This document shows positions 1-7,394 of a stretch of 20,171 bases of DNA, one piece after another. Origin of the DNA: DUAG01 sp046756865 (GTDB lineage: Bacteria; Nitrospirota; Nitrospiria; SBBL01; JAADHI01); NCBI GenBank assembly GCA_046756865.1, contig JBHHXE010000022.1:1-20171 (forward strand), in the 5' to 3' direction. A program made the position numbers and the translations under genes. How positions within the stretch are numbered: position 1 is the stretch's first letter; each line of letters opens with the position of its first letter. Below the pieces are notes generated by a model. It was given only the letters and a program-made list of their open reading frames with translations, was not told the origin of the DNA and made no database searches.

Positions 1-53
1 GGGCTTTGAATGCAATCCTGGACCCCCTTGACGGTCTGAAACGAGTAAAGTAG
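1..53 (+). CDS. C-terminal tail of an upstream gene (partial, unidentified)
   Basis: An open frame entering from the left edge reads ALNAILDPLDGLKRVK and stops at TAG 51-53. It lies 33 bases before the FAD monooxygenase start on the same strand, so an upstream operon partner is plausible. Sixteen residues are too few to identify a family, and the frame could be open by chance. Confidence 0.35.
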   Translation, partial: ALNAILDPLDGLKRVK

Positions 54-86
54 AGTGCATATGAAAATAATAGACTCGGAGAAATG

Positions 87-1343
87 ATGGAAAAAAAAGA
101 GTGGGATCTCGTCATCGTCGGGGGCGGTCCGGGAAGCATGGCCCTCGCGATGGCACTCGACCGAAAGGGCTACCGTATTGCCATCCTTGATCGACAATCC
201 TCCCCAGCCTCACATCCGAGAGGTGAAATTATTCAACCGAACGGCCTGAGGGTACTTGAAGAACTAGGACTTCTGCCGGAACTGCTCAAAGCGGATGTTC
301 ACATTAATAAGGCCGTCCACTTCCACCAGATGACCGGAACGCACCTTTGCACGGTCGATTACCAAACGCTTCCCAAGCCTCACGATTATGCCCTGATTCT
401 TCTCCCGAAGACCCTTCAAAAACTCATGATAGAAAGCATCGCTGCTTCACCCAACACTAAGATATTCTGGGGTGCCCGCTTTGAGAAGCCTTTGCGGAAA
501 AGAGGAAGCGTAATCGGAGCCGAGGTCGATTTCCAAGGGAAAAAATTAATTTTCAAGGCACCCGTCATCGTCGGTGGTGACGGAGTCCGATCCCCTGTCC
601 GCGAGGCATTTCATATCAAATACCGGATACACAAATATAAACATGGCTACATTACAGGTATCATCAAACGCCCGAATGGATTTCATGAAGATTCACGATA
701 TTACCTCGGGAAGGGTAAAATATTGGGAATCTTTCCTATCTCAAAGTTCGACTGCTACTTCTTCTACCTGCTTCCCTCCATCAAGCGGGAGGCGTTTCAA
801 CAGCGAGATATTCAAAAATTCAAGGAAGAGATCCTATCCATTAATGAAGAGACCCGAGCCTTACTTGAGAAAGGACTCGAAGGCATTTCTTCCTGGGATG
901 AGATGCCTTTTATGCCCTGCTATCGAGTCTATTGTGACCAATGGGTTGTCAATGGAGGGGTTCTTCTAGGAGATGCCGCGCACGCAATGAATCCACACGT
1001 CGCCCAGGGAAGAAATTCAGCAATGGAAGACGGAATGATGCTGGCAGAATTATTGGATGACTGTTTTCAAAAAGGCAACTTTTCCAGAGAGGCCCTCCAG
1101 CCCTATGAACTGACCCGACGGAAGAAAGTTGATCTACTTCAAAATCTCGGAGACGAAATGACCTGGCTCTGGAACAGCAACTGGGGACCATTCATCTGGG
1201 CTCGGGACCGCATCTTTCGCTCAATCGACCGACACCCGGATCTGCATAAAAAAATACTGACAACCATTTCCGGAATTGAAATGAATCCGTTTGACCTCCT
1301 TGACCGCTGGCGGGCCCTCCATCTGTTTGGAAAGACCTCCTAA
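87..1343 (+). CDS. FAD-dependent monooxygenase, PHBH/UbiH-like
   Basis: The protein (418 aa) has the three FAD signatures of the p-hydroxybenzoate hydroxylase-like flavoprotein monooxygenases. These are an N-terminal Rossmann motif IVGGGPGS in the first 20 residues, a central VGGDGVRSPVR (the 'DG' motif that contacts FAD and NAD(P)H) and a C-terminal LLGDAAHAMNPHVAQGRNSAMED (broken here as GDAAHAMNPH then QGRNSAMED), which closes over the flavin ribityl chain. Such enzymes hydroxylate quinone precursors, aromatics or lipids; geranylgeranyl-reductase relatives share the fold. The substrate cannot be told from sequence. Two ATGs are adjacent (84 and 87). The GGAG at 78-81 is only 2 nt from the first and 5 nt from the second, so the second is preferred. 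A cytosolic or membrane-peripheral soluble protein is expected. The next gene starts about 300 bases downstream and has its own promoter. Confidence 0.85.
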   Translation: MEKKEWDLVIVGGGPGSMALAMALDRKGYRIAILDRQSSPASHPRGEIIQPNGLRVLEELGLLPELLKADVHINKAVHFHQMTGTHLCTVDYQTLPKPHDYALILLPKTLQKLMIESIAASPNTKIFWGARFEKPLRKRGSVIGAEVDFQGKKLIFKAPVIVGGDGVRSPVREAFHIKYRIHKYKHGYITGIIKRPNGFHEDSRYYLGKGKILGIFPISKFDCYFFYLLPSIKREAFQQRDIQKFKEEILSINEETRALLEKGLEGISSWDEMPFMPCYRVYCDQWVVNGGVLLGDAAHAMNPHVAQGRNSAMEDGMMLAELLDDCFQKGNFSREALQPYELTRRKKVDLLQNLGDEMTWLWNSNWGPFIWARDRIFRSIDRHPDLHKKILTTISGIEMNPFDLLDRWRALHLFGKTS

Positions 1344-1417
1344 GCATCTCTTATAAACAAATCGTGAGCAACCCCTTCATCCTTTCAGGACGGGATTCTC
1401 CTTTTCCAATGCTCCTG

Positions 1418-1437
1418 AATTCCACAATAGTGGAATT
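1418..1437. repeat. Perfect 8-bp inverted repeat, 4-nt loop
   Basis: AATTCCAC at 1418-1425 and GTGGAATT at 1430-1437 are exact reverse complements around AATA. It sits 75 bases after the monooxygenase stop. It could be a transcript 3'-end hairpin or a protein-binding palindrome; no U-tract follows. Confidence 0.55.
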
Positions 1438-1494
1438 AGAAACCTCCGATTTGCTTGAGAATACTGCAATACTGGCCAGCGGACGCCTCACCTT

Positions 1495-1551
1495 GCGAGT
1501 GAGTACGCCTCATTCGCCCTTATGGTATCTGGCCCTGTCTATCAGGCGAAT
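1495..1551. repeat. Two mutually exclusive hairpins
   Basis: GCGAGTGAG (1495-1503) can pair with CTCATTCGC (1509-1517), a 9-bp stem with one wobble and a 5-nt loop. The segment ATTCGCC (1512-1518) can instead pair with GGCGAAT (1545-1551). The shared segment makes the two structures alternatives. No function is known. Confidence 0.45.
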
Positions 1552-1601
1552 TATGCGCTTTGATCCAAGATTGATTGCTTACATTGGCATATTCCCCCTT
1601 A

Positions 1602-1630
1602 TTGACACACTCCTTTCTTTTCCATAGAAT
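1602..1630 (+). promoter_or_regulatory. Near-consensus sigma-70-type promoter of the DUF192 gene
   Basis: TTGACA at 1602-1607 is a perfect -35 hexamer and TAGAAT at 1625-1630 matches five of six -10 positions, with a 17-bp spacer. The expected transcription start is about 1636-1638, practically on the ATG at 1638. Confidence 0.7.
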
Positions 1631-1637
1631 AAAAACC

Positions 1638-2087
1638 ATGTCGAAAAGAAATGTGGTCGTAATCGTTTTTGTTTTTTTTCTTTCCATAAGCCCCGTTTCT
1701 GCAAGCCAGGCTCCACTCTATCGAACAATTACCTTTCCTGGAGGGGTTCAACTCAAAGCGGAAGTTGCCGACACCCCGAAAACAAGATCGATTGGACTCA
1801 TGTTCCGGGAGCATTTACCGAAGGACAGGGGAATGCTCTTTATTTTTCAGGCTGCAGCACGCCACCGGTTCTGGATGAAAAACTGCAAATTCCCAATTGA
1901 TATCATCTGGTTGAATGAACATCGAGAAATAATCTATATTTCTGAGAACACACCTCCATGTAAATCCGATCCCTGTCCAAGTTATGGCCCAACAAAAGAT
2001 AAGGCGCTCTATGTGCTCGAAGTTGCCTCCGGGTTTACACGTCAAGAAAAACTTAAAAAAGGAATGACCATTCGCTTCCAAGAATAA
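1638..2087 (+). CDS. Secreted DUF192 (COG1430) family protein
   Basis: The 149-aa product begins with a basic start and hydrophobic stretch ending in SPVSA, a typical Sec signal peptide (about 22 residues), so it is probably exported to the periplasm. The mature part is a DUF192 domain: the TPKTRSIGLMFRE segment, the glycine-rich turn GMLFIF, the hallmark FWMKNCKFPIDIIWL, then ISENTPPC and a final VLEVASGF segment. DUF192 proteins are small beta-rich domains of unknown biochemical role and are common as single-domain exported proteins. The ATG at 1638 is chosen because it begins the signal peptide and lies just after a consensus promoter. An upstream in-frame start at 1575 would lie before the promoter. 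No Shine-Dalgarno sequence precedes this ATG, which suggests a leaderless transcript. Confidence 0.85.
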   Translation: MSKRNVVVIVFVFFLSISPVSASQAPLYRTITFPGGVQLKAEVADTPKTRSIGLMFREHLPKDRGMLFIFQAAARHRFWMKNCKFPIDIIWLNEHREIIYISENTPPCKSDPCPSYGPTKDKALYVLEVASGFTRQEKLKKGMTIRFQE

Positions 2088-2094
2088 AATAACC

Positions 2095-2103
2095 TGATAT
2101 AAT
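2095..2103 (+). promoter_or_regulatory. Extended -10 promoter upstream of the LuxR-type regulator
   Basis: TGATATAAT at 2095-2103 has a perfect -10 hexamer with the TGn extension. Only a weak -35 (TTCCAA at 2076-2081, 16-bp spacer) is seen, which is acceptable for extended -10 promoters. The start would be near 2110, giving a leader of about 100 nt. Confidence 0.55.
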
Positions 2104-2127
2104 ATGCGCATGCTTATATAGGCATAT
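2102..2127. repeat. ATATGC/GCATAT inverted repeat overlapping the promoter
   Basis: ATATGC at 2102-2107 and GCATAT at 2122-2127 are exact reverse complements separated by 14 bp, overlapping the end of the -10 element and the predicted start. This position suits an operator, perhaps for autoregulation. The bound protein is unknown. Confidence 0.35.
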
Positions 2128-2208
2128 CCTAGGTTCAGATGCCATGTTTGGTTGTTCATACCGATCAGGTTGTTTCTTCCTGGATGGCTTCGGAAAAGAG
2201 GTCTGATT

Positions 2209-3435
2209 TTGGGTGTTCGCTTAACTGCACAGCAAAAAGAGGTCATTCTCCAGTTCAAAAGTCTGGACTCTTCTCATGTCGGCCTGGATGCCCTCTTAAA
2301 AACACTTTTCCTGGTATTGCAAAAAGAGATCTCCTTTCGATCAGGATGGTTTTTTCCTGTTGATCCCGTTTCTTTAAAAACAACCCTGCTTTCACATCAA
2401 AGTTGGTCCGGTCCGGCACTCTCAATTGATACCAATGAAATTATTTTAGAGCGCACCTTGCTCCCAGATGTTGAACAACTCATGGAGTATAAGTCCCCCT
2501 GCATACGGGGAGAGGACATATGGACACCTACCCGGTTTACGAGGCACCCATTTTATAAAACCATCCTCTTGCCTGCCAAACTTTATTTTTCGTTGATGGT
2601 TCTCCTGTTAGACAAGAAAAAAAAATGCAGAGGGTATCTTGTCCTTTGGAGAGAGAAAAAAAGTCACCCTTTTTCACAAGCGGATATCGCATTAATGACC
2701 TCGTGTTCTACCGTTCTGGGCAACCTACTGCAAAACCTGTCGATCGACATCGATAATGAGAAAAAAACATCCTCCCCTCCGAAGGATGCGCCAAAGCTGT
2801 TAAAACCGATCACCCGCCCTTCAAACATGAGTGAGGATGACCTCCATAGCCTGGTTCGCCGAAGAGCCCAGCCCGGCATACTAATCATTGGAAAAGGAGG
2901 AGAGATTCTCTACCTGAATTACGATGCAAAAAACCTCATGGACCGTTTGACAGCAACACCAAATCCCCCCAAAAGGCAAAAGAAAACCGACCAGGGACGG
3001 GCACTCCCTCAACTTATTTATCAGCTTTATGATCATTTCAGGAAAATGGTGAGCACCGACATTAGAACCATTGAAACATCAGCGCCAACCGTAAACAGGA
3101 TTTGTATTCACGAGGGAGCGGTCTATCTCTTTCGAGCGCTATTACTGCAAAGGGATACAAAAAGTCAAGGCAGTACCCACATTATGATACTGATCGAGAA
3201 AGTTTCAGAGGGCGTTCACATTGAAGATGTAAGGGAATTAATTAAACTGACACAGCGTGAGCAGATTGTCGTTCAATTACTGTCTGAGGGAAAAACAAAT
3301 AAGGAAATCGCCGTCTACATGGATATTGGAGAATATACGGTGAAGGACCACATGAAAAGAATCATGAAAAAACTAAACGTCACAACCCGGGCCGGAATCG
3401 TTGCAAAAATATTACAGAATTATCAGCTTTCCTGA
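2209..3435 (+). CDS. LuxR-type transcriptional regulator with divergent N-terminal sensory region
   Basis: The last 60 residues form a clear LuxR/GerE helix-turn-helix: LTQREQIVVQLLSEG, KTNKEIAVYMDIGEYTVKDH (the recognition region) and MKRIMKKLNVTTRAG. Upstream, a segment around RAQPGILIIGKGGEILYLNY looks PAS-like, and the N-terminal half has a GAF-like pattern of alternating strands and helices without recognisable ligand residues. No receiver domain or phosphorylatable aspartate is evident, so it is probably a one-component regulator. The start is set at TTG 2209 because AGAGG at 2197-2201 lies 7 nt before it. A longer reading from TTG 2152 lacks a ribosome binding site. The predicted protein is 408 aa. 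The targets are unknown; neighbours are DUF192 and PilZ genes. Confidence 0.8.
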   Translation: MGVRLTAQQKEVILQFKSLDSSHVGLDALLKTLFLVLQKEISFRSGWFFPVDPVSLKTTLLSHQSWSGPALSIDTNEIILERTLLPDVEQLMEYKSPCIRGEDIWTPTRFTRHPFYKTILLPAKLYFSLMVLLLDKKKKCRGYLVLWREKKSHPFSQADIALMTSCSTVLGNLLQNLSIDIDNEKKTSSPPKDAPKLLKPITRPSNMSEDDLHSLVRRRAQPGILIIGKGGEILYLNYDAKNLMDRLTATPNPPKRQKKTDQGRALPQLIYQLYDHFRKMVSTDIRTIETSAPTVNRICIHEGAVYLFRALLLQRDTKSQGSTHIMILIEKVSEGVHIEDVRELIKLTQREQIVVQLLSEGKTNKEIAVYMDIGEYTVKDHMKRIMKKLNVTTRAGIVAKILQNYQLS

Positions 3436-3474
3436 TATTGTCAGGACCTCTCCATTGAAAGGTGAATATGCCTC

Positions 3475-3490
3475 CCCCTCATTTGAGGGG
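3475..3490 (+). repeat. CCCCTC-ATTT-GAGGGG hairpin after the luxR-type gene
   Basis: A perfect 6-bp GC-rich stem with a 4-nt loop lies 40 bases downstream of the regulator stop codon. No T-tract follows (ATTGATTAAAGG), so it may stabilise a 3' end or be a factor-assisted terminator rather than an intrinsic one. Confidence 0.4.
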
Positions 3491-3582
3491 ATTGATTAAA
3501 GGATAGGGATTGCGTAAAGTAAGCCATCATCTACTTATCGCTCAAAGAGTGAGTTAGAGCATATTGATTTGGGGTAATCGTA

Positions 3583-3879
3583 TTGGATAGGGAAGACAGA
3601 AGAATCGCTGTACGCCATGGCTTTGAAAAAGAAGTGGTCTATGAACCCTCTGCGTCCTTAGAACTCAAGGAAAGAAAGCACCGAGGGCTTGTGCTCAACG
3701 TAAGTAACGGGGGTTTTTGTCTCAAAACAGAAATGCTGTTAAGCAAATCCCAGATCATCCAGGTCCAGATGCCTGTCCCTGAGATTAAATCTTCGTTACC
3801 AACACTTGCCGAGGTTTGCTGGGTAGACAATCATGAAAACCAGGGCGGCTGCACTGTTGGACTTCGATATCTCATATAG
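3583..3879 (+). CDS. PilZ-domain protein
   Basis: This 98-aa single-domain protein carries the two PilZ signatures: an N-terminal arginine cluster (DRRIAVRH, the RxxxR c-di-GMP-binding type) and the downstream NVSNGGF, matching the (D/N)xSxxG motif. It ends with TVGLRYL, a usual PilZ closing strand. PilZ proteins bind cyclic di-GMP and control motility, exopolysaccharide or transcription through partners. The start is a TTG with TGGGG about 9 nt upstream, and no in-frame ATG exists earlier. It lies about 150 bases after the LuxR-type gene on the same strand and may be expressed separately or by read-through. Confidence 0.85.
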   Translation: MDREDRRIAVRHGFEKEVVYEPSASLELKERKHRGLVLNVSNGGFCLKTEMLLSKSQIIQVQMPVPEIKSSLPTLAEVCWVDNHENQGGCTVGLRYLI

Positions 3880-3920
3880 AAAAACCCTGTTTCCTCCATG
3901 AAGTCCGTATTGTCCATCTG

Positions 3921-3945
3921 GTTTTCCGGATACGGCACGGAAAAC
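3921..3945. repeat. Perfect 8-bp inverted repeat between convergent genes
   Basis: GTTTTCCG (3921-3928) and CGGAAAAC (3938-3945) are exact reverse complements around a 9-nt loop, in the gap between the converging PilZ and ETF-quinone oxidoreductase genes. The AAAAC/GTTTT arms allow a bidirectional transcript-end hairpin. Confidence 0.45.
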
Positions 3946-3965
3946 GGGCCGAAACGCACGCAGGC

Positions 3966-3987
3966 AAGCCCCTCCCACGGCTTTTTT
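3966..3987 (+). terminator. Weak intrinsic terminator after the PilZ gene
   Basis: AAGCC (3966-3970) pairs with GGCTT (3979-3983), and six T residues (3982-3987) follow or overlap the stem. The stem is short, so confidence is limited. It may act together with the 3921-3945 hairpin. Confidence 0.4.
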
Positions 3988-3996
3988 AACAGTGCC

Positions 3997-5301
3997 TCAA
4001 AAAAAGGTCCTCCGAAACTTATTTAACTCAAGAAAAGCTTGTAGAGGGGAAATATAAGCGCGTACTTTCTGGTAAGCTTCCTTTTGAATTTTCTCTTTTG
4101 GCGTCTCTGAAATACTAAAGTAATCCTTCAACATATCCAGGGCAAGATGGGGGTATTCCTGAAAGAATTTTGGATTATTATGGGACCATTTTTCGACCGC
4201 CCTGTATTTCTTCAGATCCTTCATCACGAAACTTTTATTTAGTTTTTCTTTGTAACGCTTCAACGTTTTGGCCGAAAAATCATCTTTTTCTTTCGCCTCA
4301 ATGATCGTTTCCGCCGCATATACCCCTGAGGCCATCGCCAGGTTGGTTCCCTCATGATAGAAAGATGCATTAACCAGGTGGGCAGCATCTCCCACCAGAA
4401 GAAGCCCATCGGAATAAACCTTTGGCACCTGGCCAAAACCTCCCTCTGGAATCATGTGCCCTGAAAATTCGAGTGTCACTCCTTTGCGAATCAGGCGCTT
4501 GATACTCGGATGCGCTTTAAACCGGTCCAAGAGATCATTTGGCACTACTTTTTTATCAATAAATGACTTAATGGAGCAGGCGATCCCGACTGAAAGCGTC
4601 TCTTTATTTGTGTAAATAAATCCGCCTCCGACCATTCCAGCCACGGATTCCCCGAAAAACTCCATCGCCGTCCCCTCCCGGCCCTCCAGAGAAAAGCGAT
4701 CCTCAATGACCTCGCGTGGAAGACCGATAACTTCCTTTGCCGCAACGGCCAGAACTCCCCGCGTGAATTCGTTGCGGAGTCCCGCTTTTTTTGCCAAGAA
4801 GGAGTTCACTCCGTCCGCCGCAATGACAACATCCGCCAGGACTTCACCCCCCTTCCGTCGCGCCTTTACCCCGCAAACTCTACCACTTTTAATAATCAGA
4901 TCATCAACTACGGTTTCAGTGATGACCATGGCACCTGCCTCTTCTGATTTTTTGGAAAACCATGGATCAAAGCGCGACCTGAGTGCAGAATAGCTATGAT
5001 TAAAAGGAGGGTTCTCATTATAATCTTCACAACGGAATTCAAAAGCCGCCTCCGATTTCCTGGAGAGGATACTAAACCGGCGTTTTACAATATGACGTTC
5101 GATGGGCGCTTCTTCCCAGAACCCGGGAATCAGTTTGTTCAGAATCGGCGTATAGAGCACGCCGCCAAACATATTCTTTGCACCGGGAAATGCACCCCGC
5201 TCAAACACAGCGACGGATAAACCGGCCCGTGCCAATGTGAGCGCTGCGGCTGAACCCGCCGGTCCCGCACCCACGATAATGACATCGAATTTATCCGGCA
5301 A
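3997..5301 (-). CDS. fixC: FixC-like electron-transfer flavoprotein:quinone oxidoreductase
   Basis: The protein (434 aa from this start) begins with the dinucleotide-binding motif DVIIVGAGPAGSAAALTLA and ends its FAD domain with LLLVGDAAHLVNASFYHEGTN, as in FixC and the flavin part of ETF-QO. Its length matches FixC proteins, which lack the C-terminal 4Fe-4S domain of fused ETF-QO. FixC-type enzymes pass electrons from ETF to quinone at the membrane and usually need the small ferredoxin FixX; no fixX is visible here. The TTG at 5301 is preferred because a perfect AGGAGG (5308-5313, minus strand) sits 6 nt upstream. It is the last gene of the beta-oxidation operon, 80 bases after etfA, supporting a role in re-oxidising ETF. 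Confidence 0.88.
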   Translation of the reverse strand: MPDKFDVIIVGAGPAGSAAALTLARAGLSVAVFERGAFPGAKNMFGGVLYTPILNKLIPGFWEEAPIERHIVKRRFSILSRKSEAAFEFRCEDYNENPPFNHSYSALRSRFDPWFSKKSEEAGAMVITETVVDDLIIKSGRVCGVKARRKGGEVLADVVIAADGVNSFLAKKAGLRNEFTRGVLAVAAKEVIGLPREVIEDRFSLEGREGTAMEFFGESVAGMVGGGFIYTNKETLSVGIACSIKSFIDKKVVPNDLLDRFKAHPSIKRLIRKGVTLEFSGHMIPEGGFGQVPKVYSDGLLLVGDAAHLVNASFYHEGTNLAMASGVYAAETIIEAKEKDDFSAKTLKRYKEKLNKSFVMKDLKKYRAVEKWSHNNPKFFQEYPHLALDMLKDYFSISETPKEKIQKEAYQKVRAYISPLQAFLELNKFRRTFF

Positions 5302-5381
5302 AAGAACCCTCCTATGCAAAAGGCCCGGGGGCAAGCGGCTGAGGGATCAGAAAGAACTTTAAAGGGTCCCAGCCATGAGGA

Positions 5382-6371
5382 CTACCCCTCTCTCGTTTTT
5401 TTTACAGCTTTGGTCAGGAGAGGAAGAATCTCAAAAATATCTCCAACAATGCCATAATTTGCAACCTTGAAGATGGGGGCATTCGGGTCTTTATTGATCG
5501 CCACGATGTATTTAGAAGAAGACATCCCCGCCAGATGTTGTACTGCCCCGGAAATACCGCAGGCAATATACAGGAGAGGAGAAACCGTTTTTCCTGTCAG
5601 ACCAACCTGATAGCTATGCGGCTTCCACCCGGCGTCAACTGCGGCGCGAGAAGCCCCCACAGCAGCCCCCAGGGCCTCCGCCAGGTCCTCCACCAGGTTG
5701 AAGTTCTCGGGCCCTTTGAGTCCCCTTCCCCCCGAAACGATGATACGGGCCTCTGTCAATTCAACTTTCGAACTCACAGTCGTCACCACTTCTTTTACTT
5801 GAGCAGGAAGGTTGGAGAAATCACAAGATGACTTGATCTTTTTGATTTGAGGGAAATGTTCTGTTTTCTGTTTTTCCACCGGAAAGATATTTGGCCGAAT
5901 GGTGGCTACCTGAAAGATGTTTTGGTGGCTTTTGACCCTTGACATGATCTTTCCCCCGTAGATCGGTCGTTGGGCAACAAGCTTTCCTTCATCGTCTATT
6001 TCCAGCCCGACACAATCTCCCGCAAAAGAACCGCCCAGTCTGGCCGCCAACTTCGGGCCAAGGTCTTTTCCCATCGTTGTGGCCCCCATCAGAATCAAGG
6101 AGGGTTCCAACTTTTCTGCCAGGCCCGAGATAAGAGAAGCATATCCTTCCGAGGAATAATATCCCAGAAGAGGGTCCTCTGCGAGGTAGACCTTATCTGC
6201 ACCCGCAACTGTGAGGATCTTTGCCTCATCGGCCACCTGAACTCCGATAATTACGGCGATCACATCCCCGCCCACCCTGGATTGGAGGGACCGGGCGGCC
6301 GAGGTTGCTTCCAAAGCTACACGCTTGACCTTTCCATTGCCTTGTTCAGAAAAGACCAGCGTGCCAGCCAT
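5382..6371 (-). CDS. etfA: Electron transfer flavoprotein alpha subunit
   Basis: This 329-aa protein has the ETF alpha layout. An N-terminal alpha/beta domain is followed from about residue 205 by the FAD-binding C-terminal domain, with VSGGRGLKGPENF, GASRAAVDAGW, QVGLTGKTVSPLLYIACGIS (ETF-alpha signature), GAVQHLAGM and AINKDPNAPIF. With ETF beta it accepts electrons from acyl-CoA dehydrogenases and delivers them to an ETF-quinone oxidoreductase in the cytoplasm. An AGGAGG lies 4 nt before the ATG. It follows etfB after a 120-bp spacer containing an inverted repeat and precedes fixC, so the three form an electron-transfer unit. Confidence 0.95.
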   Translation of the reverse strand: MAGTLVFSEQGNGKVKRVALEATSAARSLQSRVGGDVIAVIIGVQVADEAKILTVAGADKVYLAEDPLLGYYSSEGYASLISGLAEKLEPSLILMGATTMGKDLGPKLAARLGGSFAGDCVGLEIDDEGKLVAQRPIYGGKIMSRVKSHQNIFQVATIRPNIFPVEKQKTEHFPQIKKIKSSCDFSNLPAQVKEVVTTVSSKVELTEARIIVSGGRGLKGPENFNLVEDLAEALGAAVGASRAAVDAGWKPHSYQVGLTGKTVSPLLYIACGISGAVQHLAGMSSSKYIVAINKDPNAPIFKVANYGIVGDIFEILPLLTKAVKKTREG

Positions 6372-6431
6372 ATTGCCTCCTTGTTTTCTCTCAAGATGCT
6401 ATCTGCGTGCTCAAGGGGTGATTGGATTCCG

Positions 6432-6466
6432 CTCACCAGGATTAAGGCAGGATCATACTTGGTGAG
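6432..6466 (-). repeat. CTCACCA/TGGTGAG inverted repeat between etfB and etfA
   Basis: CTCACCA (6432-6438) and TGGTGAG (6460-6466) are exact reverse complements about 60 bases before the etfA start. In the mRNA they form a 7-bp stem with a 21-nt loop. This may be an RNA-processing or stability element; no T-run is present. Confidence 0.4.
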
Positions 6467-6491
6467 AAAGGTGGTAAGCGACAAGAAGTAA

Positions 6492-7286
6492 CTACAGTAC
6501 TTTTGCCTCAACCCGAAGTAAACGGACCAGCGCTTCAACAGATTCTGCGGGGTCTTTGTCGATGATCTGACCGGCCGATCGGATATCCGGCGCCTCAAGA
6601 AGATCAACGTAGAGCTTCGCTCCTCTTGCCCCGACGGATTCCTCATTCACCCCCAATTCGTCCAGGGTCAGTCTCGTCAGTGGTTTCTGTTTTGCTTTCA
6701 TAATACCGGGAAGGGAAGCATATCGCGGCTCATTCAATCCCTTCTGACAGGTAAAGACGGCAGGGAGCTTTATTTCGATGATTTCATTGGCCCCTTCTAT
6801 CTGTCGCGAAGCGACGGCCTTTCCCTCTTCCGGCTTAAGATTCAGCTTATTGATTACGGCCACATGAGGCAAGCCCATGAATTCAGCAACATGAATGCCG
6901 ACAGCGCCATTATCGTCATCAACCGCCTGTTTTCCAAAAAAGATAATGTCATAGTCCCCTTTCTTCAAAGCAGCAGCGAGGACTAGGGCCACCGTATAAG
7001 CATCTCCCCCTTCAATCCGGTTGTCCTTGACATGTATTGCCTGATCCGCCCCAAGGGCAAGACAGGTTCTAAGCGCTTCAGTTGCCCTTTCCGGCCCAAT
7101 TGTCAAGACGGTGACAGAGCCTTCATTGCGTCTCTCCTTAATCCTCAAGGCCTCCTCGACACCAAACTCGTCGTATGGATTTACGACATAGGTAAGGCCC
7201 GCTCTGTCAATTTCCTTCCCATCAGAAGACAGTTTGATTTTCGATTCTGTTGCCGGGACCTGTTTGATGCAAACAGCAATCTTCAT
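6492..7286 (-). CDS. etfB: Electron transfer flavoprotein beta subunit
   Basis: This 264-aa protein starts MKIAVCIKQVPATESKI and continues with VVNPYDEFGVEEALRIKE, ALALGADQAIHV-like sequence (LALGADQAIHV), DIIFFGKQAVDDDNGAVG and LPHVAVINKL, the typical ETF beta pattern including the AMP-binding region. It forms the heterodimer with EtfA that carries FAD and AMP. AGGGG lies 6 nt before the ATG. It follows the enoyl-CoA hydratase gene after a 108-bp spacer with a perfect hairpin. Its position in a beta-oxidation operon indicates a general, fatty-acid-type ETF rather than a nitrogen-fixation or bifurcating one, though this is inferred from context. Confidence 0.95.
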   Translation of the reverse strand: MKIAVCIKQVPATESKIKLSSDGKEIDRAGLTYVVNPYDEFGVEEALRIKERRNEGSVTVLTIGPERATEALRTCLALGADQAIHVKDNRIEGGDAYTVALVLAAALKKGDYDIIFFGKQAVDDDNGAVGIHVAEFMGLPHVAVINKLNLKPEEGKAVASRQIEGANEIIEIKLPAVFTCQKGLNEPRYASLPGIMKAKQKPLTRLTLDELGVNEESVGARGAKLYVDLLEAPDIRSAGQIIDKDPAESVEALVRLLRVEAKVL

Positions 7287-7317
7287 CCGTATCCCCTGGC
7301 TCGTGATCTTGCTCTTT

Positions 7318-7335
7318 TTGAGTCGCAGGACTCAA
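7318..7335 (-). repeat. TTGAGTC-GCAG-GACTCAA perfect palindrome upstream of etfB
   Basis: The 7-bp arms at 7318-7324 and 7329-7335 are exact reverse complements around 4 nt, 32-49 bases before the etfB start. It could be a transcription-factor operator for an internal promoter or an intercistronic mRNA hairpin. No T-tract follows on the coding strand. Confidence 0.5.
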
Positions 7336-7394
7336 TCCCGTCCCAGCCTTAAAGATATAAACAAACGGCGGCATCATCTTTTCTATGGAACGCT

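Larger units (their letters stand above)
1344..1600. other. Non-coding gap with several inverted repeats
   Basis: No convincing gene is seen between the FAD monooxygenase and the DUF192 gene. An 87-codon GTG-initiated frame exists but has no ribosome binding site and no recognisable composition. The gap holds a perfect 8-bp inverted repeat (1418-1437), a 9-bp stem with one G-U pair (1495-1517) and an overlapping alternative 7-bp stem (1512-1518 with 1545-1551). No T-run follows any of them, so they are not classic intrinsic terminators. Confidence 0.5.

Noticed and set aside
1481..1551. Possible integron attC site
   Set aside because: The imperfect inverted repeats are suggestive, but the required terminal core sites (RYYYAAC/GTTRRRY) are missing and no integrase is present.
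1364..1627. An 87-codon open frame in the gap before the DUF192 gene
   Set aside because: It starts at GTG without a ribosome binding site, spans the hairpins and the DUF192 promoter, and resembles no family.
4706..4993. Plus-strand open frames inside the fixC/etf/thiolase genes
   Set aside because: They are antisense shadows of clearly recognised genes without ribosome binding sites or family features.
6317..6646. A 109-codon minus-strand frame across the etfB-etfA spacer
   Set aside because: It overlaps both etf genes in another frame and its peptide looks like random translation.
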